Shown here piece by piece: positions 15,663 through 24,207 of a stretch of 64,000 nt of DNA. A model generated the notes under the pieces. It made no database searches. It saw only the letters and a list, made by a program, of their open reading frames with translations, and was not told the DNA's origin. The stretch's first letter is position 1. Every line of letters begins with the position of its first letter. The translations under genes and the position numbers were made by a program. This DNA comes from Saccharospirillum sp965652395 (lineage in GTDB: Bacteria; Pseudomonadota; Gammaproteobacteria; Pseudomonadales; Natronospirillaceae): the NCBI GenBank assembly GCA_965652395.1, contig CBFGUW010000007.1:1-64000 (forward strand). Reading direction: 5' to 3'.

Positions 15663-16793
15663 ATGAGTAGAACACTGCGCACCAAATACGAGAACGTCGA
15701 TCTAACCCCCGGCCTGGGCAAGGTAAGCGCCACCTTTTCCATTGGGCTTGGCCTGCTGTCACTGTTCGGGGCCTTTTGTTTTCTGATGCCTTCGTTGTTC
15801 ACCACACCCGAATTTCGTGGTTTTTATAACGGCACCCTGCTGCGGGTTCTGTTGCAAGGGGGTATTGCCGTGGGCTTTGGCTGCGGTCTTTATTCCATGA
15901 TGAAGCACCGTTCCATGGGTTATGGCCTTGCTGGCATGGGGTTGGCGACTCTGGCTGCGCTGGTCGCTTCCGGCAAAGTGGAGGCGCCGAATATCGACAC
16001 CCGCAACCTCTATGTGGGGTTGGATTATTTTATTCTGACGTTGGTGATTCTTGCGCTGGTGTTTATTCCGTTGGAGCGGGCGTTTCCAAAGAATCCAGAA
16101 CAGAAAGTTCTGCGCGAAGGTTGGGTGACGGACATTAAATATTTTATGTTCAGCCACCTCGGCATTCAGCTAATCAGCTTTTTTACCATTATCCCCATTC
16201 AGGTGTTTTTGCATCAGGCCAGCTCCTGGGAGTTGCAGAAGTGGGTCGCGGCCCAACCGGTTTGGTTGCAGTTTATTGAAATCCTTTTGGTGGTGGATTT
16301 CGGCACCTATTGGATTCATCGTGCCATGCATGAAGTACCTGCTTTGTGGAAAATTCATGCGGTGCATCATTCAACCGAACACATGGATTGGCTGGCCTCT
16401 TCACGGTTGCATGTGTTGGAAATTCTGACCAATCGCTTTGTCGGTTACCTGCCTATTTTTGTGTTGGGTTTTTCGCCCTCGGCTGTTTATGCCTATCTGG
16501 TGTTTGTGTCGTTCCATGCGATTTTCATTCATGCCAACATTCGCTTCCGCTTTCCTGTGTTGCGTCGAATTTTGGCAACACCCGAGTTTCATCATTGGCA
16601 CCATTCTTCGGAGCAGGCCGCCATCGATAAAAACTATGCGGGGTTTCTGCCGATCTATGATTTGATCTTCCGTACGGCTTATTTCCCCAAACATCTGGCG
16701 TCACGCTATGGCACCGTGTCCAACGGCGTTCCGGCCGGTATGGTGGGGCAATTCCTCTATCCTTTCCGGTGTTGGTTGGGCAAGGCGCGTTAG
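15663..16793 (+). CDS. Sterol desaturase / fatty acid hydroxylase family membrane protein
   Basis: 376 residues. Five to six hydrophobic segments in the first ~230 residues, then the di-iron histidine boxes HRAMH, HAVHHS and EFHHWHHS. This is the signature of the FA_hydroxylase superfamily, which hydroxylates or desaturates lipids in the inner membrane. ATG 15663 is chosen because AAGGAG lies 8 bases upstream; the frame extends to 15588 without a ribosome site. The N-terminal ~90 residues (four-helix part) exceed the core domain. Substrate unknown; bacterial members include carotenoid, sterol-like and ornithine-lipid enzymes. Confidence 0.88.
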   Translation: MSRTLRTKYENVDLTPGLGKVSATFSIGLGLLSLFGAFCFLMPSLFTTPEFRGFYNGTLLRVLLQGGIAVGFGCGLYSMMKHRSMGYGLAGMGLATLAALVASGKVEAPNIDTRNLYVGLDYFILTLVILALVFIPLERAFPKNPEQKVLREGWVTDIKYFMFSHLGIQLISFFTIIPIQVFLHQASSWELQKWVAAQPVWLQFIEILLVVDFGTYWIHRAMHEVPALWKIHAVHHSTEHMDWLASSRLHVLEILTNRFVGYLPIFVLGFSPSAVYAYLVFVSFHAIFIHANIRFRFPVLRRILATPEFHHWHHSSEQAAIDKNYAGFLPIYDLIFRTAYFPKHLASRYGTVSNGVPAGMVGQFLYPFRCWLGKAR

Positions 16794-16868
16794 CCCGTTT
16801 GAAATACTCCATTAACTTTTGTTGTGTCTGCTTAACAGGCGTGTCACCACTACGCTGTGGAGCAGACC

Positions 16869-19205
16869 ATGAAAATAAAAACAAAACTGACGCTGAGTGC
16901 CTTTTCCATTGCCGCCGTTGCCGTCGCCACCGTGGCGGTACTGCTGACGGGAACCGCCACCCGTAAGGTCGAGGCCGGTCTGTCGCTGGCCCGGTCGGAC
17001 CAGATGACGTCCCTGCTGCACAGTACGGCTACTTCGGTGGAGCAATATGCCAACAGCCTGACCAATCAGTTACTCGATATGGCCGGTCAGCAAACGGTGG
17101 CGCTGGCCACTGAGGATATGGGCGGCTCTTACGGAGCCTATGCGTTATTCGCGGGGCAAAAGCGCATTCCCGAACATCGTGAAGCGGTGTTGGCGCATTA
17201 TCAATCGGAGTACCTTGAGCGGTTCAGTGCGCTGAACAATGGCGCAACGGTGCCCGTGGCGGACTGGGTGACGCAGCTGTCCGATAACGCCGCCACCCTG
17301 CAAAGCCATTTCATTGCGGCCAACCCCGAGCCCTATGACCAACGCGCCACCATGGACTCTGCGGCGGTGAACTCTTCGTACAACACCTATCACCAGCGTT
17401 ACCACCCGCAAATTCGGCGATTCCAGCAGCGCTTCGGCCTGGATGACATTCTTCTGGTCGATGCCGAGCGTCAAGCGGTCATCTATTCGGTTCGCAAAGA
17501 CCCGGATTTCGGAACGTCACTGCAAGGCGGCCCGTTTGAAGCCTCCCACCTGGCCGATACCGTTGAAAAAGCGCTTTCCGCAGGGGCCGGGCAAGCGGTA
17601 TTCAGTGATTTTTCGCCTTACTTGCCGGACCTCAATCGCCCGGTGGCGTTTATGGCCTCTACCATTCTGAACCAAGAGGGCAACACGGTAGGTGTGCTGG
17701 TATTCCGGCTCTCGGTCGACCGGCTGAACCAGCTGGCAAGCTATAACATGGAGTGGGAGGCAAGCGGGCTGGGCGAGACCGGCTCTACTTTTCTGGTCGG
17801 CCCGGATGGCACGGCACGCACCAACAGTCGATTGCTGCTGGAAAACCCAGAGCGATACCAAACCCGTCTCGCAGAGGCCGACCACGACTCGAGCGAACTC
17901 GCCACCATTCTGGCCATGGGTACGGACGTTGCCCGCCGCTCCCTGCTCACGCCTCAGGTAAAACGTGCGTTGAATGGCGAGCAGGGCACCGAAATCACCC
18001 GGAATATCTGGGGTGACCGGGTGATCAGTGCGTTCGCACCGATTGAGATGTTCGGCCAACGGTGGGCAGTGGTCAGTGAAATTCATCAGGATGAGGCCCT
18101 CGCGGAACTGGTCAATCTGACACGCTCGATACAGGGTCTGGCGCTGATCAGCGCCCTGGTGCTGGCCGCCCTCGCTGCCGTGGCCGGTTTGTGGCTGGCG
18201 CGCTCCATCACCCAACCCCTGGTGGGCACCGTTCGCACGCTGGATGCCATTGCCGACGGTGATGGCGACCTGACACAGCGGCTCAATGAAGACCGTCGCG
18301 ACGAACTGGGTGATCTGGCCAGAGCATTTAACCGGTTCGTGCGGAAGATTCACGATATTGTGGTCCACGTAAAAGACGTGAACGGCCAACTGCTGACCAG
18401 CACCGGCGAGGTGCAGGATCGTGCACATCAAGCCATCCAATCCCTGGCGGACCAGAACCTTCAGACCGACCAGGTCAGCACGGCGATGACGGAAATGGCT
18501 GCTTCGATCGAAGACGTTGCCCGACACGCCACCGAGGCCGACCAGCTCTCGCGCGAGACCCATCAACTGGCCCAAACCGGCGTAGCGGGGGTAAACGATC
18601 TGGCTGACACGGTGCGCCACATGGACGACCAGACCCGCCAGGTCACCGATGCGATTCAACGCCTGAATAATCAATCAGATTCTATAGGCACCATTCTTGA
18701 TGTGATTCGCAGCATTGCCGAGCAAACCAATCTGCTCGCTCTCAATGCCGCCATTGAAGCGGCTCGCGCGGGCGAACATGGCCGTGGCTTCGCGGTGGTG
18801 GCCGATGAAGTCCGCACGCTTGCGAACCGGACACAGCAATCGACCGAGGAAATCCACCAGATGATTGAAGGCCTGCAAAGCGGTTCAGGCGAGGCGGTGA
18901 ACGCCATCGAGGCAGGTCGCAAAGCGGTCGCCGACGGGGTGACCAAAGCGGAGGCCGCGAGGGATACCCTAAACCGAATCGCCAATGCCATGGACCACAT
19001 TCAGGATGCCAACGTCAGCATTGCGTCGGTCGTGGAGGAACAAAGCCGGGTAGCCCATGAGATTAATGAGTCTCTGCTGCATATCAAACAGGTGGCGGAC
19101 CATACGTCTCAAGGCAGCGAGGAAATCGGGGATTCGGTAACCACGCTCTCCAAGCTGAACCAACAGTTACAGGGTCTGGTGGGTCGATTTCGAACCATGG
19201 GTTGA
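16869..19205 (+). CDS. Methyl-accepting chemotaxis protein with dCACHE sensor
   Basis: 778 residues. TM1 ~9-31, a large periplasmic double-CACHE-type sensor ~35-415 (with DDILLVDAERQAVIYSVRKD and GSTFLVGPDGTARTNSR), TM2 ~422-444, HAMP ~445-500, and a signalling domain with the conserved hairpin EQTNLLALNAAIEAARAGEH and GFAVVADEVRTLA. No CheR-binding pentapeptide at the C-terminus (ends GRFRTMG). Start at 16869 follows GTGGAG. The ligand is unknown; dCACHE receptors typically read amino acids, organic acids or polyamines. Confidence 0.93.
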   Translation: MKIKTKLTLSAFSIAAVAVATVAVLLTGTATRKVEAGLSLARSDQMTSLLHSTATSVEQYANSLTNQLLDMAGQQTVALATEDMGGSYGAYALFAGQKRIPEHREAVLAHYQSEYLERFSALNNGATVPVADWVTQLSDNAATLQSHFIAANPEPYDQRATMDSAAVNSSYNTYHQRYHPQIRRFQQRFGLDDILLVDAERQAVIYSVRKDPDFGTSLQGGPFEASHLADTVEKALSAGAGQAVFSDFSPYLPDLNRPVAFMASTILNQEGNTVGVLVFRLSVDRLNQLASYNMEWEASGLGETGSTFLVGPDGTARTNSRLLLENPERYQTRLAEADHDSSELATILAMGTDVARRSLLTPQVKRALNGEQGTEITRNIWGDRVISAFAPIEMFGQRWAVVSEIHQDEALAELVNLTRSIQGLALISALVLAALAAVAGLWLARSITQPLVGTVRTLDAIADGDGDLTQRLNEDRRDELGDLARAFNRFVRKIHDIVVHVKDVNGQLLTSTGEVQDRAHQAIQSLADQNLQTDQVSTAMTEMAASIEDVARHATEADQLSRETHQLAQTGVAGVNDLADTVRHMDDQTRQVTDAIQRLNNQSDSIGTILDVIRSIAEQTNLLALNAAIEAARAGEHGRGFAVVADEVRTLANRTQQSTEEIHQMIEGLQSGSGEAVNAIEAGRKAVADGVTKAEAARDTLNRIANAMDHIQDANVSIASVVEEQSRVAHEINESLLHIKQVADHTSQGSEEIGDSVTTLSKLNQQLQGLVGRFRTMG

Positions 19206-19445
19206 ACAGGAAGCCACTGAAAAACCCAACCATGGGTTTCGATTCGTTGCTAATAAATATCGGCAACTTTTCGGTATTATTTTGTCCTTCATCTGGTTTT
19301 ATTTGTTGGATAAAAACCGTTTTTAGAACATTTAAAAATATTGGATCAATTACTGAGTTATCCGCAGTCGATCACGTGTACCCGTCCTGTCGCCTTTGAT
19401 ATTCTTCCTCATCCAAAATAAAAACAAAACAATGGATGTGGAGCG

Positions 19446-20855
19446 ATGACAGACACTTCTCATATTGACGACTGCAATACCGAAACATTCTGGAAAGCAT
19501 TTTCTAACGAGGTTTGGGAAAAGAAGCCCTATGCCTATCAGGGCAGAGCAATGGCGTCGCCATTGGAGGCCGATGAATTCTTTCAAGCTGTGGTCCGTTG
19601 TTCACAACGCCGTTCTATATATGGCTTGAGGAAATACATGTCGGTGATGATGGCGAAGATGACCGCATCGGGTATCGTTTATTTGTGGCATAAACTCTTG
19701 GGTAAAAAGCCGACCTTCCAAATACCCAAGGTAGACGATGCCGTGATGTTCCGATTTTACATAGGGCCGTATCCTTTCCCGAAAAAACTGACATCGATGA
19801 TGGGTGTGGCTGTCAAAAAGCGATATCTCCCAAAAGAAAGCGATGTGAATTTCGAAGGTTACCATCGGCGAATAAAACAACTGCTGAATCCCGGCTGGAG
19901 AAAATGGCTTGGGTTGAAGGAACGCAACTATGGGTTTGCCATTAACTCGATGGAGCATTCCGATCACGAACTTTGGTCATGGGAGCGCGGTTTCCTGAAA
20001 CCTTTAATCAAGGAAATCGGGATCAACAATGCGGGCACCTACAACGCCTTGTTCGTGGGTGATTACCAACGCACACCCTTTGGCGTGCATTTCGATCCCG
20101 AAGGTGTGTTTCATATTCCCATCGTCGGTCAAAAATCCATGCGCACCTGGCCGCCGGAATACGTTGAAAAAAATCCGGACCTCAAAGGTGCGAGGGATTA
20201 CGACAAGCATCTTTCCGGTTCAACGTTGATACAGGCCGACCCGGGACAATTCGTTTATTGGCCTTCGTGCGATTGGCATGTGGGGGAATCGTCCACCCAG
20301 GGGTTGAGCGTTTCCATTGCGCTGTCGTTACAGGTGGCACCGACCGATGCCGAAGGGGTTCCCTTGTGTTCAATCGAAGAGTTGAGTCACTCCCACAAGG
20401 AATTGAAGGATGTCGATGTTCGTTCAAGGAAAACCATTCCTTTCGATCCGGATAATTTGCAAGGCACCGTCGATCGGTTGCCACGAGAGTTTAAGGTATC
20501 AACACAGGGCGAGGAGGAGACTCTATTGGCCTGGCTGCGTTATGCGACGGCTTTGGGCTTCGAGACACCTCCTGTCGGCCGCAAAATGAAAGCGCTTAAC
20601 TCCGACAGTTTAATAATCGGCAACAGTGACTGGCCCATTGTGTTCGTTGAATCCGACCAACGGTTATTGGTGGGTGCCAACGGTCATGCTTTCGCCTGCG
20701 ACAACAGGGCGGAGTTCAAGCAGGTTATTTCGACATTGAATCGCGATACGACCGTCAAAGTCGGTTCTCTGGTCGAGTCTTACGGGGCGAATACAGCACA
20801 AGAAGAACTGATGCGTTTTGCGGAGCGGTTGACGCCCTTTAGGGAGGTTATTTAA
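19446..20855 (+). CDS. JmjC/cupin-like 2-oxoglutarate oxygenase
   Basis: 469 residues. A central cupin-type segment holds FGVHFDPEGVFHIPIVGQKS (His-x-Asp, ~214-216) and, about 60 residues on, PGQFVYWPSCDWHVGES (distal His ~277). Together these form the HxD...H iron triad of JmjC-like oxygenases, with a K-x-W strand between. The C-terminal ~150 residues look like the winged-helix/dimer region of ribosomal-oxygenase-type proteins but are divergent. Likely a protein or peptide hydroxylase in the cytosol; the substrate is not evident. GGAG lies just before the ATG. It is convergent with the next gene across a strong hairpin. Confidence 0.7.
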   Translation: MTDTSHIDDCNTETFWKAFSNEVWEKKPYAYQGRAMASPLEADEFFQAVVRCSQRRSIYGLRKYMSVMMAKMTASGIVYLWHKLLGKKPTFQIPKVDDAVMFRFYIGPYPFPKKLTSMMGVAVKKRYLPKESDVNFEGYHRRIKQLLNPGWRKWLGLKERNYGFAINSMEHSDHELWSWERGFLKPLIKEIGINNAGTYNALFVGDYQRTPFGVHFDPEGVFHIPIVGQKSMRTWPPEYVEKNPDLKGARDYDKHLSGSTLIQADPGQFVYWPSCDWHVGESSTQGLSVSIALSLQVAPTDAEGVPLCSIEELSHSHKELKDVDVRSRKTIPFDPDNLQGTVDRLPREFKVSTQGEEETLLAWLRYATALGFETPPVGRKMKALNSDSLIIGNSDWPIVFVESDQRLLVGANGHAFACDNRAEFKQVISTLNRDTTVKVGSLVESYGANTAQEELMRFAERLTPFREVI

Positions 20856-20874
20856 CCGCCCTCTTCAATAAACA

Positions 20875-20895
20875 ACCCCTGCCAACGGCAGGGGT
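20875..20895. terminator. Bidirectional terminator hairpin
   Basis: ACCCCTGCC (20875-20883) pairs with GGCAGGGGT (20887-20895) around a 3-base loop, between the convergent oxygenase and beta-propeller genes. It is followed by TTTAAAAA, and preceded by AATAAACAA on the other side. Confidence 0.8.
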
Positions 20896-20917
20896 AGGCT
20901 TTAAAAATAGTGAGCGC

Positions 20918-21781
20918 CTAAAAACCGACAGCATTAAAAGTGGTCACTTCACCGTCGTTCATAAGCGGCAACACCAGTTGCGTTTCAGTGCCGCCAATAT
21001 CCGCCAGACCAGGACCGAATTGTTTCAGGACACTGTGTTCGCCGTTGTCTTTCAACTTCATTAAAACGCCCGTCATCCAGTCGCTGATGATGTAACCGTC
21101 TCCTACTCTGACCAGACCATCCAGGTTGCCAAGATGTTCACCGCCCGGCAGGGTTTGAATCTCTCGAGTGTTCAGGTCGATGCTCAACAAACTGCCCGGA
21201 GTTTCCGTGCTGAAGTCCGCTGCCATTGGGGTGCCCCAAACGGCAACAATCAAGGCGCCGTTGTGTACGGCCAAGCCGTTGGGATGGGTCAAGGCGTCGC
21301 TTTTCAGCCAGAGACTGAGGTTTCCGTTTTCTATCCGGTAGAGTGCGTTGCCGAGCATGTCGGATATATAGACCCGTCCACTATCGTCAACGGTTATGTC
21401 GTTCAGAAACTGCGCGCCTTTGACGGGGTATTCGCTAACGAGAGTGCCGTCTTCCGTGTCGATCACCACGACTCGGTCGATGTCAGCGACATAGAGCCGG
21501 TTTTCGTACCAGCCCATTCCTTTGGGCGCGTTCAAACCGGTGACCCATTCGTGCTGGTCCGGTTCCCCATTTGCGTTTAGGCGGCTGATGTAACCCCGGC
21601 CGTTTTTCTCGCCGGGGTTACCGTTGATGTTGGATACGTAAATCACGTCACCGGCGGGCGCTACCAGCGCCGATTCGGGTTGCTGAAAACCCGTTTGAGT
21701 CCATTCCGCTTTCAGGGACGGGTCGGCCAGGGCGGTGCCCATTGCCAGAGTTATTCCCAGTGCGAACAGTTTGCCTTTCAT
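20918..21781 (-). CDS. Secreted SMP-30/NHL-type beta-propeller protein
   Basis: 287 residues. Signal peptide 1-19 (MKGKLFALGITLAMGTALA), then repeated propeller blades: VIYVSNINGNPGEKNGRGYI, RLYVADIDRVVVIDTEDG, RVYISDMLGNALYRIENG, HPNGLAVHNGALIVAVWG, DGLVRVGDGYIISDW. This is the SMP-30/gluconolactonase-like six-blade fold; the catalytic metal ligands are not all evident, so it may be a binding protein. It is divergent from an HTH regulator with a shared 118-base promoter region, hence probably regulated by it. Confidence 0.8.
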   Translation of the reverse strand: MKGKLFALGITLAMGTALADPSLKAEWTQTGFQQPESALVAPAGDVIYVSNINGNPGEKNGRGYISRLNANGEPDQHEWVTGLNAPKGMGWYENRLYVADIDRVVVIDTEDGTLVSEYPVKGAQFLNDITVDDSGRVYISDMLGNALYRIENGNLSLWLKSDALTHPNGLAVHNGALIVAVWGTPMAADFSTETPGSLLSIDLNTREIQTLPGGEHLGNLDGLVRVGDGYIISDWMTGVLMKLKDNGEHSVLKQFGPGLADIGGTETQLVLPLMNDGEVTTFNAVGF

Positions 21782-21836
21782 TGCGGTTTCTCCTTTGGTT
21801 GAGACGCCGCTTAAAGTACTTAATCTCTACATATTT

Positions 21837-21895
21837 TGATACCTGATATCCCTCATGTATCATTTTGTGATACTCATTTTTGGTGTTAGGTATCA
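21837..21895. promoter_or_regulatory. Operator array for the adjacent HTH regulator
   Basis: A perfect palindrome GTATCA-TTTTG-TGATAC lies at 21857-21873. Single half-sites TGATAC (21837-21842) and GTATCA (21890-21895) lie about 25 bases either side. The set occupies the gap between the divergent beta-propeller and regulator genes, so it is the natural binding site of the latter. Confidence 0.65.
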
Positions 21896-21899
21896 CCTT

Positions 21900-22634
21900 A
21901 TGTCGGACCAGTTGTTCAACCGTCTCAAATCCATATTACGCGCCCGCGATATCACCTATGCCGACGTCGCGGAACGTATGGGTGTTTCCGAGGTCACCAT
22001 CAAACGCACCTTTGCGGAGAAGGATTGCAAACTGAGCCGCCTGACGGCCCTCTGCCGAGCGATAGGAGTCGATCTGCATGAGTTGATCGAGATGGAGAGC
22101 CAATCGCTGCCGGTGCCCACGCCGCTTAAACCGGAACAGTCGAAGGCGCTGGCCGATCACCCGGCTTTGTTTTCGGTATTCATGATGGTGCTTAATCATT
22201 ACCGAAAAGATCAGTTGAAGAAGGTGTTTGGACTATCGGAGGAACGTCTTTATCGGTACCTGCGGGAGCTCGAAACGCTGCGGTTGGTCCGCGTCGACCC
22301 CGTAACCGGCGAGGCCTCCCTTACTGTTCCCGTCCCGGTGGAGTTTGTCGGCGACCCCCAATTGGCGAACGTGGTCAGACGCATCAACGAGGCTTTCATT
22401 ACCTGGGTCTTCGAACACAAAACCGAGCGGGACTATGCCTTCGAAACGCTGTCCCGCCAGATGACTCGGGAAAGCGCCGACATCATCATGAGAGATCTGG
22501 AGGACATCGCCGAGCGCATGCAACGGTTGGCGCAAAGGGACGGTCTGATGGCGCCGAAAGACCAACTCCAGGGGTTCAAATTCACCGGGGCTTTTGGCCC
22601 GGTTCCCTACAGTCGCTTGTTTGCGATGGGTTAG
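21900..22634 (+). CDS. XRE-family transcriptional regulator with large C-terminal domain
   Basis: 244 residues. A Cro/CI helix-turn-helix occupies 5-65 (YADVAERMGVSEVTIKRTF, LSRLTALCRAIGVDLHEL). A ~170-residue effector region follows, with a second winged-helix-like part (GLSEERLYRYLRELETLRLV). ATG 21900 gives the natural N-terminus; the frame extends to 21855 through the operators. Probably controls itself and the divergent secreted propeller. The effector domain is not one I can name. Confidence 0.8.
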   Translation: MSDQLFNRLKSILRARDITYADVAERMGVSEVTIKRTFAEKDCKLSRLTALCRAIGVDLHELIEMESQSLPVPTPLKPEQSKALADHPALFSVFMMVLNHYRKDQLKKVFGLSEERLYRYLRELETLRLVRVDPVTGEASLTVPVPVEFVGDPQLANVVRRINEAFITWVFEHKTERDYAFETLSRQMTRESADIIMRDLEDIAERMQRLAQRDGLMAPKDQLQGFKFTGAFGPVPYSRLFAMG

Positions 22635-22653
22635 CCGGTGCCACGGCACCGGC
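22634..22653. terminator. Terminator hairpin
   Basis: GCCGGTGCC (22634-22642) pairs perfectly with GGCACCGGC (22645-22653), between the convergent regulator and YbaK-family genes. There is no long T-tract, so strength is uncertain. Confidence 0.65.
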
Positions 22654-22673
22654 CTTCCACTTAGAGGGAGTGG

Positions 22674-23129
22674 CTAAAAGTGAAGCACTTGCGGCCGCAC
22701 CAGCCGATCGAAATCCCGGTAGCTTATCCGCATGACTTCGTTGTGGGTGCCCGCGTTGAAAACAATATGCTCGTCTTCGCGCAGGTGCTCGTTGACGAAA
22801 ACTTCCATATTGTAGAGGTTCCCGAACGGCGGCATGGCGCCGGTTTCACAGTCCGGAAAGACGGCTTGAAAGTCGCTTTCCCCGGCCAACTGCACTTCTT
22901 TGGCGCCCAGCGCTTTTTTCAGTTCATCAACATGAACCTGGTCGGTGGACGGCACCACTGCCATCAACAATCGACCGTCGGCTTTTACGATGACCGTTTT
23001 CGCGAATTCACGGCCGGGCACGTGGGTGGCCTGGGCGGTTCGGCTGGCATCCAGGGTGGGTTCGTGTTCTTCGGTCTGGTAGGTGACGTTTTGTTCGTCG
23101 AGATAGGAACGGAGTTTTTCGCTGATCAT
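22674..23129 (-). CDS. YbaK/EbsC-type aminoacyl-tRNA deacylase
   Basis: 151 residues, a full-length single-domain editing protein of the YbaK/ProX superfamily. Blocks: FAKTVIVKADGRLLMAVVPS (catalytic Lys strand), LAGESDFQAVFPDCETGAMP (the C-x-x-G-A-x-P-P loop shared by the family) and FNAGTHNEVMRISYRDF. It hydrolyses mischarged aminoacyl-tRNA in the cytosol; exact tRNA specificity cannot be read from sequence. Single gene. Confidence 0.88.
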   Translation of the reverse strand: MISEKLRSYLDEQNVTYQTEEHEPTLDASRTAQATHVPGREFAKTVIVKADGRLLMAVVPSTDQVHVDELKKALGAKEVQLAGESDFQAVFPDCETGAMPPFGNLYNMEVFVNEHLREDEHIVFNAGTHNEVMRISYRDFDRLVRPQVLHF

Positions 23130-23236
23130 GGTGAGCCCTCCTCATCTGAGTGAAAGAACCACGACTGTTGGCATCTGGAGTGTATCACCGGTTTTCGGGC
23201 TCGCCAGTTTGTGGATTAAGGACGGCATTATCGACC

Positions 23237-23257
23237 TTTAAATGATAATAATTTACA
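23237..23257. promoter_or_regulatory. Fur box upstream of the iron importer
   Basis: TGATAAT-A-ATTTACA at 23243-23257 matches the 7-1-7 Fur consensus TGATAAT-N-ATTATCA at most positions. It lies about 55-70 bases before the FecB-like start, so iron-repressed expression is expected. Confidence 0.65.
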
Positions 23258-23310
23258 TGCGCGATTGATTTAACGTACCATTCGCACTCTCAATTCATAG
23301 GAGTGCTCTC

Positions 23311-24207
23311 ATGCTGCGTGCGCTGATTGGCTGTATTGCCATTTTGATATCCGGCTTCTCCATGGCGGAAATCCGTGTGACGGACGAACTGGGCGAGGTG
23401 GTGCTCGAAAATGCACCCACTCGCGTGGTTGCTCTTGAATTTTCCTTTGTCGATGCGCTGGCGACCCTGGGTGTGTCCCCGGTTGGGGTTGCGGACGATG
23501 GCGACGCAACCCGGGTCATCGAGCCGATCCGCGCTAAATTGGGTGACTGGACTTCTCTCGGTTCCCGCTCCCAACCCAGCCTGGAAGTGATCGCCTCGCT
23601 GAAGCCGGATTTGATCATCGCGGATGCCGAGCGCCATACCGCCGTTTATGAAGACCTGAAACGCATCGCCCCGACGCTCATTCTGAAAAGCCGTGGCGAA
23701 ACCTATGAGGACAATCTGGAAGCGGTGATGAAGGTCGCCCGGGTGTTCGACCAGGAAGCGACGATGGCTAAGCGCATCGAAGAGCACAACGCCATTATGG
23801 ACGGTTATGCCGCCCAGTTGTCGGCTGATGCCTCGGTTCTGTTCGCGGTCTCCAGTGCCAAGGGCGTTTACATGCACGGTCCGCGCGCCTATGCCGGTGG
23901 CGTTGTGGCACGGTTGGGGTTGGTCAGCCCGATCCCGGAAGAAACCGAACAGGCTTATATCGAAACCACGCTGGAGCGGTTGGTTCAGGCGAATCCTGAG
24001 TATCTGCTGGTGGGCGAATATGGTGAGGAAACAGCGGTGGATACGTTTAAACAGAACCCGCTTTGGTCGGTCATGTCCGCCGTTAAAAACGACCACTATG
24101 TGGAAACCGATCCGCGTCTTTGGTCCTTGAACCGGGGCATGATCTCGGCCGAACTGATGGCCGAGGAGATTGTTAACCTGCTGGGAACCACCACGGCCTC
24201 GAACTGA
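23311..24207 (+). CDS. FecB-like periplasmic iron-chelate binding protein
   Basis: 298 residues. Signal peptide 1-19 (ending FSMA before EIRVTD), then a type III binding fold: RVVALEFSFVDALATLGVSP, SLEVIASLKPDLIIAD, PTLILKSRGETYEDNL, WSLNRGMISAELMAEEIV. These blocks are those of FecB/YfiY-type ferric citrate or hydroxamate binders. First gene of a four-gene operon overlapping the permease start by 1 base (TGATG). Fur box upstream. Substrate could be citrate, a siderophore or haem; iron is supported by the Fur box. Confidence 0.85.
   Translation: MLRALIGCIAILISGFSMAEIRVTDELGEVVLENAPTRVVALEFSFVDALATLGVSPVGVADDGDATRVIEPIRAKLGDWTSLGSRSQPSLEVIASLKPDLIIADAERHTAVYEDLKRIAPTLILKSRGETYEDNLEAVMKVARVFDQEATMAKRIEEHNAIMDGYAAQLSADASVLFAVSSAKGVYMHGPRAYAGGVVARLGLVSPIPEETEQAYIETTLERLVQANPEYLLVGEYGEETAVDTFKQNPLWSVMSAVKNDHYVETDPRLWSLNRGMISAELMAEEIVNLLGTTTASN

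Noticed and set aside
19222..19239. AAACCCA/TGGGTTT palindrome after the chemoreceptor as terminator
   Set aside because: Short A/T-closed stem without a T-tract; too weak to call.
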